Made by a program: the position numbers and the translations under genes. A stretch of 64,000 nt of DNA from Elymus sibiricus. Lineage: Eukaryota; Streptophyta; Magnoliopsida; Poales; Poaceae. Location: contig CM077667.1 of the NCBI GenBank assembly GCA_039707655.1, positions 546,820,222-546,884,221 of the forward strand, written 5' to 3'. Shown here one piece after another: positions 44,683 through 54,895 of the stretch (its first letter is position 1; each line of letters begins with the position of its first letter). Below the pieces are notes generated by a model. The model was not told the origin of the DNA and did not search any database. It saw nothing but the letters and a program-made list of their open reading frames with translations.

Positions 44683-46386
44683 AAGATCTCCCGGTGATTG
44701 ATGCTATTCGTGCCCCTCCCCCATCATCTTCATCGTGCCGCTTCAGGAATGGTGTCGATTACCAATCTCGTACTACCATTTGTCTTACTCGCCACCCTCT
44801 TTCCTATGCTTACACTATGCTATCTCAGCCCATTTGCCACAAGGGTACCACAAAATGCCACGGAAACCTCTGCTTATCGTTCTTACATGTGCTCGTCGAG
44901 GCACCACACTCGAATACCGACGAAGATGCCCACCGTCAGTGGCACGAGTCTTTCTTGCTGAGCTCGTTGGCAGGTGAATCCAGCGAGTCAAGACTTCTCC
45001 ACTCGTACTCTGAAGTGATCAGCGGCTTCGCCGGGAGGCTCACCGACGCTGAGCTCTATATGGTGGCCAAGAAGCCGGGGTTCATGCGTGCATTCCCGGA
45101 CCGGACGCTGCAGCCAATGAGCACGCACACGCCGGAGTTCCTTGGGCTAAGGAATGGCACTGGATTATGGAGCGAGGCTGGCTCGAGAACGCGCCCTTCC
45201 TTCAACGACAACGGTGTTCCGCCACCCCCGGCAAGGTGGAAGGGCTCGTGCAACGCGGCCCGGTGCAACAACAAGCTCATTGGTGCCAAGTCACTTATTC
45301 TGGGTCACGACTTTGGCGACCAAGAGCGCACGAAACGCACACCTCATCGACGGCCGCCGGGAACTCCGTCGCCGATGCGTCGAAGCATGGCGTGGGCACG
45401 GGCACTGCGGCCGGAGTTGCTCCTGGCGCTCACATCGCCATGTACAAGGTATGCACCTATAGGGGTTGTCAGCAATCCACCATACTGGCCGGCCTAGATG
45501 CGGCCATCATACACTCGCTTTCCCTTGGTGGGAGCGGCAGCGCCAGCTTCGATCAGGACCCCATCTCTATTGGGCGCATTCCACGCCGTATCCAAGGTGG
45601 TGTGTGCCGCAGGCAACGACGGTCCAACTCAAGGCTCGGTGACCAACAATGCGCCGTGGTTGCTCACGGTTGCCGCCGGCTCCGTGGACCGGAGCTTCCG
45701 TGCCCGTGTGCATCTTGGCAACGGTAAGAGCATCGACGGAGAAGCACTTACCCAGAAAGCGAGTCCAAGCTCAAAGTTGCACCCTCTTCTATACTCTAAG
45801 GAGAAAATCGTGGTACGTGAGGGTGGGACGTCCAAGACCAAACAGTCTAGCATCCGCAGCACAGTGGGCCGGCGCGGAAGGCGTGGTGCTGTTCAACAAT
45901 GGAGAGTCAGGGGGTACACCACCATTGTCCGTGACTACAACTCCAGCATTGTACAGATAACCGCGGCTGACGGTGATGTCCTCATAGCTTACAACACGTC
46001 ATCATCATCATCAGAGAGCACCTCGGTGGCGCCTTTCACGTACAACAGCACGCTGTTTGGTGTACGCTCGGCCCCGTCGTCGGGGTCCAAGCATCATCGA
46101 CCCTCTCATACTGAAGCCGGACATATTGGCACCGGGGCTCAACATGCTCGCCGCATGGCCGCCAAGCACACGAGCACTGGACGTGGGCCTTTCAACATCA
46201 TATCAGGCACATCCATGGCTACGCCGCATGTGAGTGGTGTCACGACGCTTATCAAAAGCATGCATCCCAACTAGTCGCTGGCCGCCATCATGTCTGCAAT
46301 CCTTCAACGTCAGACATCGTTAATAGCACCGGTGGCTCAATCTTGAACCAGCAATATGGAAAGGCTAGTGTGTACGACACCGGCGC

Positions 46387-46393
46387 TGGGCAT
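46387..46393. repeat. Left target duplication of the LINE (TGGGCAT)
   Basis: TGGGCAT precedes a T run (the LINE's poly(A) read on the plus strand) and recurs at 49231-49237, where the subtilase frame resumes. Confidence 0.85.
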
Positions 46394-49230
46394 TTTTTCG
46401 ATGAGTTCCGCTTCGGTACAACCCCCCTTACAAACCGTATAAAGGGCGATATAGACTTTTCATAACTTTTGTATGTATAATGAGTCTCTCCCTGAAACTT
46501 ATAGGCCGTATGTTCGATAAAGAGCATTTCATTGAATTGAAATATCGAGTTGATACAATCGCATCATAGAACGCCCGGCCTCTGCATAACTAGATGCACA
46601 CAGCCAACAAGTCCATGAACCTAAAAAGAAATAGCAAAGGCTCGAACAGCCAGTATGACGAAAAATAAAGATAAAGCCAGCCTAAGACGTGGCGGATCCT
46701 ATCCGAAGATCACACCGCCAGCCATGGGGGTAGAAAACCTCCCGGGCCGTACGCTCCAGCCGAGTAGACGCCATCATAAAAAGGTCTCTGTCCTCGGCCT
46801 CTGCAGGATAGACCACATACGGAGCCATCGCGAACATACATGAATAACCTGCATAGGAGACGAAACACATTTGTTGTTAAAAATTATATCATTCCTGGTG
46901 AGCCACAATGCCCAACATAAGGCAGCTGCCCCCACAAGGATGTGTGCAGAGAATTGTTTATCTATTCCCCTTAACCAATTGCCGAACATGTTCCGTGCAC
47001 TACGTGGGGGATAAAGATTTGAAGCTATTTGGACAATGGCCCACACAAACCGAGCAAACTTGCACTCAAAAAATAAGTGTTTAATAGACTCGTCTTGATG
47101 ACAGAAGACACATATTTTGCACCCTTGCCAGTTGCGACGTGCCAAATTATCCCTAGTTAAGATCACCACTCTATTCATAAACCAGAGGAATATCTTTACT
47201 CTTAGAGGGATTTTGAGCTTCCACAATTTTCTGTTATCAATCGGAACCTCGTTATGAACCATTGCATCATACATGAATTTGACTGAAAACTTTCCATTCT
47301 GGTGCAATTTCCATCTAAAGATATCTCGTTCATCCGACAGCTGAATGACCTCCAAACGGCCGAGCAAATCATTCCAGGCTGCCAGGCGAGGTCCTAGAAG
47401 ATCCCTACGAAAAGAAATATCAGGGTTTGCCTGACCCAAAGCTTGTTTGATCGTGACAAATTTATGTCTAACAATCCGGTACAAACTTGGGTATTGCACG
47501 CTAAGAGGGTTGGTCCCTAGCCAGGTATCTTCCCAGAAACGGACTTGGGACCCGTCCCTGACGGAGAACGTGCCAAAATGAAAAAAGAATTCTTTAGCTT
47601 TCATCACCCCACTCCAAAAATGTGAATCACCAGGTTTCCAGTAGACTTGAGATATAGCTTTGGAACCCACGTACTTGTTACGAATGATTTCCTGCCAAAT
47701 TCCATTCTCAGTGAGTAGTTTGTACACCCATTTGCTGAGAAGTGCGATATTTTTAATCTCAAGGTCTTGGATTCCAAGACCCCCTTGGCTTTTAGGTCGA
47801 CATAATACATTCCACCTAGCCAGCCGATATTTCTTGGTTTCATTATCACCCTGCCAAAAAAATCTTGATCTAAAATAGTCTAGGCGCTGAAGTACTCCTT
47901 TTGGAAGATGGAAGAATGATAACATGTATAGAACCATATTCGTGAGGACCGAGTTAATCATAATTAATCGACCTCCATAGGACAAGAGTTTGGCCTTCCA
48001 ACTGGCCAGGCGTTTCTCTAGTCTCTCTTCTACATGCTTCCATTCAGCTATAGTCAAGCGCCTATAATGGATGGGGATGCCCAGGTAACGAATCGGGAAC
48101 TGCCCGAGTTGACAGCCAAAGATTTCAGCATATTCAGCTGCAACTTCTGCGGCCTCGCCAAAACAGAAGAGTTCACTCTTATGGAAATTAATTTTGAGAC
48201 CAGAGAGTTCCTCAAAAGCACATAGCAGCAATTTGAGGTTTTTGGCTTGTTCTAAATTGTGGTCTAGGAACAAAATGGTGTCATCTGCATATTGTAGAAT
48301 AGATAATCCACCTTCTACCAAATGAGGGATGACACCGCTAATTTGTCCGGCTATCTTAGCCCTCTCAACCAGGGTAGCTAACATATCAGCCACAATGTTA
48401 AACAAGATAGGGGATGTGGGGTCCCCTTGGCGAAGCCCCTTCCTAGTCTGAAAGTAATTGCCCACATCATCATTTACCTTGATGGCCACACTACCTCCAG
48501 ACACAAAACTCTCTACCCATCGACACCATGTATTCGAAAACCCCTTCATGCGTAATGTTTGCAACAGAAAGGGCCATTTAACTTTATCATAGGCTTTTTC
48601 GAAGTCGATCTTAAAGATGACTCCGTTCAACTTTTTACGGTGAAGCTCGTGAACAGTTTCATGTAGAACAGCAACTCCATCTAATATGTTCCGTCCTTGC
48701 ATGAAAGCTGTTTGGGTGGGTTTGACGACATGGTCAGCCACCCCGTTCATCCGGTTAGTCGCAACCTTCGTAAAGATTTTAAAACTAACATTTAGAAGGC
48801 AAATTGGTCTATATTGTTGGATCCGACTAGCATCTTTGGTCTTAGGTAATAAAATGATTTCCCCAAAATTTAGACGGGAGATGTCTAGTTGCCCAGCATA
48901 CAGTTCATTAAACAACTGAACGAGGTCGGACTTGATCATATCCCAAAAAGATTGGTAGAACTCCGCTGGAAACCCATCTGGGCCCGGAGCCTTGTTGTGT
49001 TCCATCTGAAACACCGCGGTTCGAATTTCCTCCTCAGAGAATGGGGAGATTAGGAATTCATTTTCCGCAATGGAAACTTGATGAATGTCATGTATGATAG
49101 ACTCATCCATCTCAACGGTTTGTATCATTTGATGGTCCAAAAAGTTGTTTATAATAGTTAGTAATGAAGCTTTTAAGTGGTGCCTCTCCCTGGATCCGAC
49201 CCTCCTCCTGGTCTAGAGCGAAGATACGTT
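46394..49230 (-). mobile_element. 5'-truncated LINE inserted in the subtilase pseudogene
   Basis: The element is on the minus strand with its 3' A tail at 46394-46398 and a 7-bp target duplication. It retains reverse transcriptase and the 3' untranslated region but not the endonuclease or ORF1, typical of abortive target-primed reverse transcription. Confidence 0.9.
46774..49140 (-). CDS. LINE reverse transcriptase ORF2, truncated at the N-terminus
   Basis: The 788-codon frame is fully open. It carries a non-LTR reverse transcriptase: HNKAPGPDGFPAEFYQSFW, then NYRPICLLN-type QQYRPICLLNVSFK, KIDFEKAYDKV, GLRQGDPTSPILFN, and the catalytic YADD (about 48280-48291). After a connector comes the zf-RVT zinc-binding domain (LWKLKIPLRVKIFLWFM, CVFCHQDESIKHLFFECKFA). 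In living elements this protein nicks DNA with an N-terminal endonuclease, absent here, and copies the RNA at the nick. The ATG at 49140 is simply the first one after truncation. The open frame suggests a fairly recent insertion. Confidence 0.93.
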   Translation of the reverse strand: MDHQMIQTVEMDESIIHDIHQVSIAENEFLISPFSEEEIRTAVFQMEHNKAPGPDGFPAEFYQSFWDMIKSDLVQLFNELYAGQLDISRLNFGEIILLPKTKDASRIQQYRPICLLNVSFKIFTKVATNRMNGVADHVVKPTQTAFMQGRNILDGVAVLHETVHELHRKKLNGVIFKIDFEKAYDKVKWPFLLQTLRMKGFSNTWCRWVESFVSGGSVAIKVNDDVGNYFQTRKGLRQGDPTSPILFNIVADMLATLVERAKIAGQISGVIPHLVEGGLSILQYADDTILFLDHNLEQAKNLKLLLCAFEELSGLKINFHKSELFCFGEAAEVAAEYAEIFGCQLGQFPIRYLGIPIHYRRLTIAEWKHVEERLEKRLASWKAKLLSYGGRLIMINSVLTNMVLYMLSFFHLPKGVLQRLDYFRSRFFWQGDNETKKYRLARWNVLCRPKSQGGLGIQDLEIKNIALLSKWVYKLLTENGIWQEIIRNKYVGSKAISQVYWKPGDSHFWSGVMKAKEFFFHFGTFSVRDGSQVRFWEDTWLGTNPLSVQYPSLYRIVRHKFVTIKQALGQANPDISFRRDLLGPRLAAWNDLLGRLEVIQLSDERDIFRWKLHQNGKFSVKFMYDAMVHNEVPIDNRKLWKLKIPLRVKIFLWFMNRVVILTRDNLARRNWQGCKICVFCHQDESIKHLFFECKFARFVWAIVQIASNLYPPRSARNMFGNWLRGIDKQFSAHILVGAAALCWALWLTRNDIIFNNKCVSSPMQVIHVCSRWLRMWSILQRPRTETFL

Positions 49231-49702
49231 TGGGCATGTGAACCCGAGGAGAGCCGCCGACCCTGGATAGGTGTATTACCTCGGCGTCACTGACTACGCT
49301 GGCTACATCTGCTGGCTCCTCGTCCTCGGTGACAGAGGCCTAGTAACCATCGTGCACAACTCGAGCTGGACCTGCGGGAAGCTGCCCGAGGTCCATGACA
49401 TGCAACTTAACTACCCGACGATAACCGTGCCACTATCATCAACGCTGTTCACAGTGAATCAGACCGTGACGAACGTCGGACCAGCAAATTCGACATTCAC
49501 GGCGAAGGTGGACGTGCCGACGTCGCTGACGCTAGCATTCTCCCACACGGGAGAGAAGAAGACCTTCACCGTGTCGCTGAGCGACTGTGGCTCGGCCAGA
49601 GTGTTGGCGGTGGAGGGAAGCTTGAGCTGGGTATTGAAGAGGTATGTCGTCACTCTCACCACCACAGCAGGAGGCGGTACTACTTCCGCCCCATCACCGT
49701 GA

Positions 49703-50286
49703 ACTATGTCAGTGCCATGAGATCAGCGGATGTCTTTTCCCTGTTATAAATTCAGTTTCAGCATTACTTTTGCGGAAACATAAACTGTGTTTTCTTTTCC
49801 TTTTGCGAATAACATAAAGTGTACTACGTCCCACTATGATCGGTTGGTGCAATTTTTTACATCTACCGATCTTTGTTCATCGGTACATTGCGCAAAGATT
49901 TCGTGTTCGGCGTTCTGCTGCTTCATGGCGCCACATCTTTGTCTGAAATTCCAGTGAACATTTTTTTCTGTTCATACCAGGGAAACAGAGGGAGATGGAA
50001 TCTTCAGAAACTTTCGGAGTTGTTTGCATCCCTGTAAACTTTTTAGCCGATATAAGAAACAGAGTAAATAATAAATTAAAGCTGCAATTGCATTCATCAT
50101 GAGCAATCCGTAATTAAAACTCTCAATTTTCGCTTTAAAGCAGAGCTCCCTCTAACCGCTAAAGAAAACTAATGTGTTTTCTTTTTCTTTTTGCGGGAAA
50201 CAAATGCGAAAATTGTTTGGTGTTCATTTCGTCAAAAGCATTCTTCAGCGTCATGGAGATATGCGTGAGTTTAAATACGTGTTACC
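49703..50286. other. Flank of the subtilase pseudogene, no gene recognised
   Basis: AT-rich sequence that probably begins with the old 3' untranslated region. No repeat ends or conserved frames were seen. Confidence 0.45.
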
Positions 50287-50572
50287 TTCAGCATTCTTCT
50301 GCATACTACTTCCTCCGTTCCTAAATATAAGTCTTTCTAAAGAATCTAATACGGACCACATACGAAGCAAAATGAATGAATCTATACTTTAAAATATTCA
50401 GCATTCTTCTGCATGCATACTACTCCCTGCGTTCCTAAATATAAGTCTTTCTAAAGAATCTAATACGGACCACATACGAAGCAAAATGAATGAATCTATA
50501 CTCTAAAATATGTCTATATACATCCGTATGTAGTCTGTATTGAAATCTCTAGAAAGACTTATATGGGTTCAA
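50287..50572. repeat. Tandem duplication including a Stowaway-type MITE end
   Basis: About 110 bases starting TTCAGCATTCTTCTGCAT at 50287 are repeated directly from 50397. Each contains CGTTCCTAAATATAAGTC. Only the second copy continues to a right MITE end (AGAAAGACTTATATGGG, about 50572), so the first is a truncated duplicate. Confidence 0.85.
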
Positions 50573-51079
50573 TCCTTGCGGACGGCGTACGTGTCCAAGT
50601 CGACGACGATATCGGTCACAGCAGCAGCCAAGCAATGAACACCAACAATTTTATATCATGTTCCTCGAAGAAAAAAAACAATTTTATATCATGTTCGGCG
50701 TAAACACTGGGGACACGGCTGACCTTACGGGTGACGTGATAGAGTAGTGATAGTTTTCTCGATCTATTGTCTCAATCATTATTACAGCCATTACAACAAA
50801 ATCGAAGGTAGTTCTCAGGAAGGAAGAAAGGAAGGGAAAGAGTTGGTAGCCGCCGTCAAGCCGTGATACTCTGGATAACCTCTCTTCTCCTCAGTGCTAG
50901 CTAAAGTAGTGTTGGTGTGGGTGTGCAGCTGGTTCACCCAGTCCGGTCCAGCGAGGCGTGGGTTGGGCTGCGGTGCACGCTTCAGCCGCGCACCTCGTGT
51001 GCTGCTGCTGTTGACTTGTAGACCCGGCCGTAGCGTCAGGGGCGCTAACATGACGCTTTCCATGTTCGGCGTTGGCCAC
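50573..51079. other. Unclassified sequence, no gene recognised
   Basis: A short GC-richer patch at 50820-51060 has open frames on both strands but no family resemblance. It ends where the duplicated RPL28 flank begins. Confidence 0.4.
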
Positions 51080-51420
51080 TTTTTATGTCATCCATCTCAG
51101 TGTAATGTACTGTAGTATGGAAAAAATAAAAAGGTTGTTGTTGAGTTTTCGTTTTCTCCCTTTTTGTCATCCATTCTTTCATGTTGAGCTTTGTGTAAGT
51201 AACCTTAAATTCCCCCCTTTTGATATTTATCTTGATGATTTAGTGTTAAGCATCATACGTGTTGTCGATCAACATGACATTGTTCAGCTGTCCAATAATG
51301 TGGCTGTTCTTTCTTTATTAAGGATAGTTGCTAAGATTGTCATGCAATTTTAATATTTGAGATGATTGATTTGCTATTTGTACCAGGTTTATCAAGACTG
51401 TGCCTTTACATAAGAAGCCT
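51080..51420 (+). repeat. RPL28 3' flank, copy B of a segmental duplication
   Basis: The blocks listed for 40985-41950 recur here in the same order without the L28 exon. The Stowaway site reads TA-CTG-TA (51108-51114) and the LINE site is empty (ATATTTGAGATG, 51353-51364). Confidence 0.85.
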
Positions 51421-51446
51421 CCGGAGCATTGTAGCGGATTGTGATA

Positions 51447-51449
<3 letters not shown>

Positions 51450-51527
<78 letters not shown>
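51450..51527. repeat. (TG)n microsatellite
   Basis: A nearly pure TG run with one interruption around 51497. Confidence 0.97.
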
Positions 51528-51529
<2 letters not shown>

Positions 51530-51531
<2 letters not shown>

Positions 51532-52765
51532 TCTTGCTTATTCTATCGTTTGGCTACGTGTGTGCGTGTAAGATCATGCTTATTCTATCGTTTGGCTACC
51601 CGATTTTATCCATATGTTCATGGCTTTATTTGATCACACTGAATTGTAAAATAAGTTCAACAACCGCAAACTGTGCCAAAAAGTATGTTTTTGGCGGAGT
51701 TCCATCAACATATTTGGTTTAATGTTAGGGCTTCTTTGCTTTGCAAGATTCGTTAATCGTGTCAAAAGTTGTTCAATCTTACGTAAAATTAAACACAATG
51801 ATTTGCACCGTGGCTCCCACAAGACCTGAAAAACAATCAATGGTATCAAACCAGTTGCTCGAAATCCCCAAAACGTAAAGCAACAATTCGATATCCAATA
51901 TTTTTTAAAAATAGTCCAAAAATACAAAAGGGCATTCACTGGAAATATTGATAGCTCATTTGGTCAGAAGGAATATGTTTAGTATTTTGATTGTGAGAAC
52001 TTGTTTTTCTACGTCAACCTTTCAATCATTCACACGATTAGAAACATTTGCGGTTTCTTCCGAAGGATTCTTTGTCCCGGCTATGGAGGGGAAAAGTTTC
52101 TATCTAGTTTAGCACCTTGCTGGAATTTAATTTTTTTAAATGGATACAAAAGATTTGCCTCATCCATTGATTAAGAAGAAGAGAGTTACCCAGTTAATTA
52201 AGAGAAAATCGGATGACAACCAACAGAACAACACTGCTATTTTTCGTTCTTCTTATGGTGTCAAACACTTGTTGATCTAAGATTCTCATAGTTTTCCAAT
52301 TTGATGAGAATCAATAGTGCAAGCACTCTAATTTTGTGTTTTATTCTTATGCTTTTGTGTTCGTAGGACGTTGACCCGTCTACAAAACCACACATGCCCT
52401 TGTCGCTCCTGAGACTTCGAACCCTTTGTATCTGGTTTTCGTCGGTTTTTATAGGTCAACTTTAGAGCATTTACAACCGTCCGCCTCAAACCTCACCAAC
52501 GCAGATGACTATGATCAGTTTGGCATGGACCCAAAAAAGAGGACACCTATGATGACGACGAAGATTACACCACCAGAAGGAGAAGAACTACGTTGCCTGT
52601 GACATGACTCCCTTCTTGAGAAAGAGTCATAGTGCGGCCGGAAGTATTTAAGCAAGATTAAAAAGACCCAAACCGTCGTTATGAGGATTGTCAAATGACG
52701 TCATACTCTATTTGTTTACTTCATTTATGTGTACCTCCTAAATTGCATTGTATACTTTGAATTAA
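51530..52765. other. AT-rich sequence, nothing recognised
   Basis: No conserved frame or repeat end was found in about 1.2 kb on either strand. Confidence 0.4.
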
Positions 52766-53457
52766 GGGATAATTAATTTGATGTCTCTAGTTGGGTCCCA
52801 CTCGGCAGTTTTACCTTTAGTTTTAAAAATCCCTCGGTTCTGCCCAAGCCACTTCGCTCCTCTTATGCTTTTGCCCGTTGACCATTTGACCGTCACTTTG
52901 AAAACTTCACAACAAATTCATACTAACTCAGAAAAATACAAATAAGATATCAAAATGTTCAGAAAAACAACATCTATATGTGCATGTCATTTGTATTCAT
53001 GACAAAAGTGTTGGAAAGTCCCCATCTCAGTTTAAGCTCATATGATCTCAGCATGAATAATAATATCAGAAAAACCTTAAAAAATAAATAAATAATTTCT
53101 AAACAAAAATTTGTGGCTAACATGACCAAGGGTTAGAGTGATTGCCAAGATTCATCGTGGAATGTCATTCGTGGAAGTCGTGGCAAAAAACACAATATCA
53201 GTGCTCCAAAACAAAAGCATTTTGAAATGCAAATGACATGCACATATAGGTGATGTTTTTCTGGACATTTTGATATCTTATTTGCATTTTTGTGAGTTAG
53301 TATGATTTTTTTATAAAGTTTTGATAGTGACGGTCAAATGGTCAAAGAACAAAAACATACGAGGAGAAAACTGGCTTGATCAGAACCAAGGGTTTTTGAA
53401 AATTAGGGGTAAAACTGCCGAATGGGACCCAACTAGGGGTATAAAATTCTTTATCCC
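52766..53457. mobile_element. Large MITE, Mutator-like, with 9-bp duplication
   Basis: Both ends begin GGGATAA and the arms remain similar for over 100 bases (for example CTAGTTGGGTCCCA and CGGCAGTTTTACC on each side). TTGAATTAA occurs directly outside both ends (52757-52765 and 53458-53466). Long inverted repeats with a 9-bp duplication fit the Mutator superfamily. No transposase is present. Confidence 0.88.
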
Positions 53458-53466
53458 TTGAATTAA

Positions 53467-54240
53467 TGAAACGTACCATATTTATGTACTTCGATCCACC
53501 AGAAGAATTTGTATCGATCTAATATCTGTAGTATGCATTGTCAAACGCCATCTTTCAATATAGACGAACCCTAATACAAAACAAAATACTGCTGGTGTCG
53601 GCCACATCATTGGCGCCACCACTAATAACTAAACAACACTTACCATTTTTGTGCAAAAGAAGAACTGATTTTCGACCTCCTCCCCCATCCCGCACCGCCG
53701 TCGGATACTGTGCCTCCACGTGTCCCCACCGTTCCTGGCCCCGCCGTGCGCCACCATGCCCCATCCATTCCCCGGTCCAACGACCTAGCTCATCGCAACA
53801 CCTGTCCGGCCAGTGAGCTCGCCCTCATCTCGTCCGACCAGTCTCTCCGTCTGTCATCATGTCCGGCTGCCCCCCTCTCGCGTTGTCCTCACAGCCTCCC
53901 CCCCTTCACGTCGTCCTCACGGCCGCCCCCGTCTCGCGACCTCCGCACGGCTGGCCCCATCTCGCGCCCCTCTCGATCCGGATGGTACAAGACCTCCTCT
54001 ACCAATTTATTAAATGCTTTATATCTGAACTAGTGTGAATTGATGAAATGCATTATATGTGTATGCATGTGATGAAATACATTATATATGTACTTGTGAA
54101 TTGATGAAATGCATTATATGTGTATGCATGTGTTTGTTGTAAATTACATAAATTTCAGTGTGTGTCATTTTAGAGCCAATGCAACATTGCATTATGTTGC
54201 TCGCGAATTTTCTTGCGCTATGTTTCATTTTGCAGGGGAT
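53467..54240. other. Leader-like C-rich stretch and small tandem repeat
   Basis: A C-rich stretch at 53680-53990 resembles the untranslated first exons of CACTA genes but shows no protein family. At 54036-54131 a 36-base segment (GTGAATTGATGAAATGCATT onwards) occurs twice with a shorter copy between. Confidence 0.45.
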
Positions 54241-54260
54241 GTCTAGAGAGTTACCAATGT

Positions 54261-54296
54261 TTTGGCGAAACGTGGATTCATTTCCGTTTCGCCAAA
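54261..54296 (+). promoter_or_regulatory. Conserved hairpin upstream of the B3-like gene
   Basis: TTTGGCGAAACG (54261-54272) and CGTTTCGCCAAA (54285-54296) form a perfect 12-bp stem around a 12-base loop. It is homologous to the hairpins in CACTA-1, -2 and -3. It lies 87 bases before the ATG at 54383 and is followed by the same downstream phrases (CAATATGTCC, GGTCATGCC). Confidence 0.65.
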
Positions 54297-54600
54297 TTTT
54301 AGGCACTCAATATGTCCATTTTTTTAGCAAAGGTCATGCCGGTTTTTTCCGTTGATTTTTTAATATATGAACACAACACAAAATGGAAGAGTGCCCCTAC
54401 TGTTCCCACACAGGGGGTATACGCAACGATCCTCACCTTGACAACAATAAATGCTTCTCCATCACGCTTCAATGTGACTACAAATATTATACGGTAATCA
54501 GTTTTAACATTGTTGGCATATATATATTTCCTTCTTAGGCATGTATTATATAAGGGTTTTGCTTCAAAGTGTAATTTATGTTCTTTATATTTAGACTAGT

Positions 54601-54895
54601 CACTACTGGAATCAGGGACTTTGCCATCTGCCAGCTCTTTGCCGTCTGCTGGCAGACGGCAAAGAGGTTCTTTGCCGTCTGCTTTGGGAAAGCAGACGGC
54701 AAAGAGCTGGCTGATGGCAAAGACACTGTTTGCCATCAGCCAGCTCTTTGCCGTCTGCCAGCGGACGGCAAAGTTTCTTTGCCGTCCGCTAGCAGACGGC
54801 AAAGAGGTGGGGCGGGGCCCAGTGGAGGCCAGTTAACTGCAACGGCCCACCCCACCTCTTTGCCGTCTGCTAGCGGACGGCAAAGAAAATAACTC
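54601..54895. repeat. Left terminal and subterminal repeats of CACTA-4
   Basis: Repeated palindromic units of the type CTTTGCCGTCTGC-N-GCAGACGGCAAAG, some with a C-to-G change in the core (TGCCGTCCGCTAG). They are the presumed binding sites of the subterminal-binding protein. Confidence 0.92.

Larger units (their letters stand above)
44749..49702 (+). pseudogene. Subtilisin-like serine protease (plant SBT), interrupted by a LINE
   Basis: Plant subtilases are secreted proteases. A signal peptide (MVSITNLVLPFVLLATLFP) starts at 44749. The I9 prodomain follows (about 44900-45135: HSYSEVISGFAGRLTDAEL, AFPDRTLQ). The catalytic-Asp segment is missing: sequence jumps from LWSEAG to PSFNDNG near 45180. 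The His motif survives in altered form (HETHTSS, 45330), the oxyanion region AGNDGPT is near 45610, and the Ser motif GTSMATPHVSG is at 46205-46240. At least five frame changes and several stops occur. A LINE (46394-49230) splits the conserved GAGHVNP region. Downstream come ADPG, LGVTDYAGY and the fibronectin-III-like C-terminal domain (NQTVTNVGPANSTF), ending at 49702. The gene is certainly dead. Confidence 0.92.

Noticed and set aside
53690..54030. Possible proline-rich protein gene
   Set aside because: C-rich, low-complexity frames in two phases with no conserved motif; more likely an untranslated leader.
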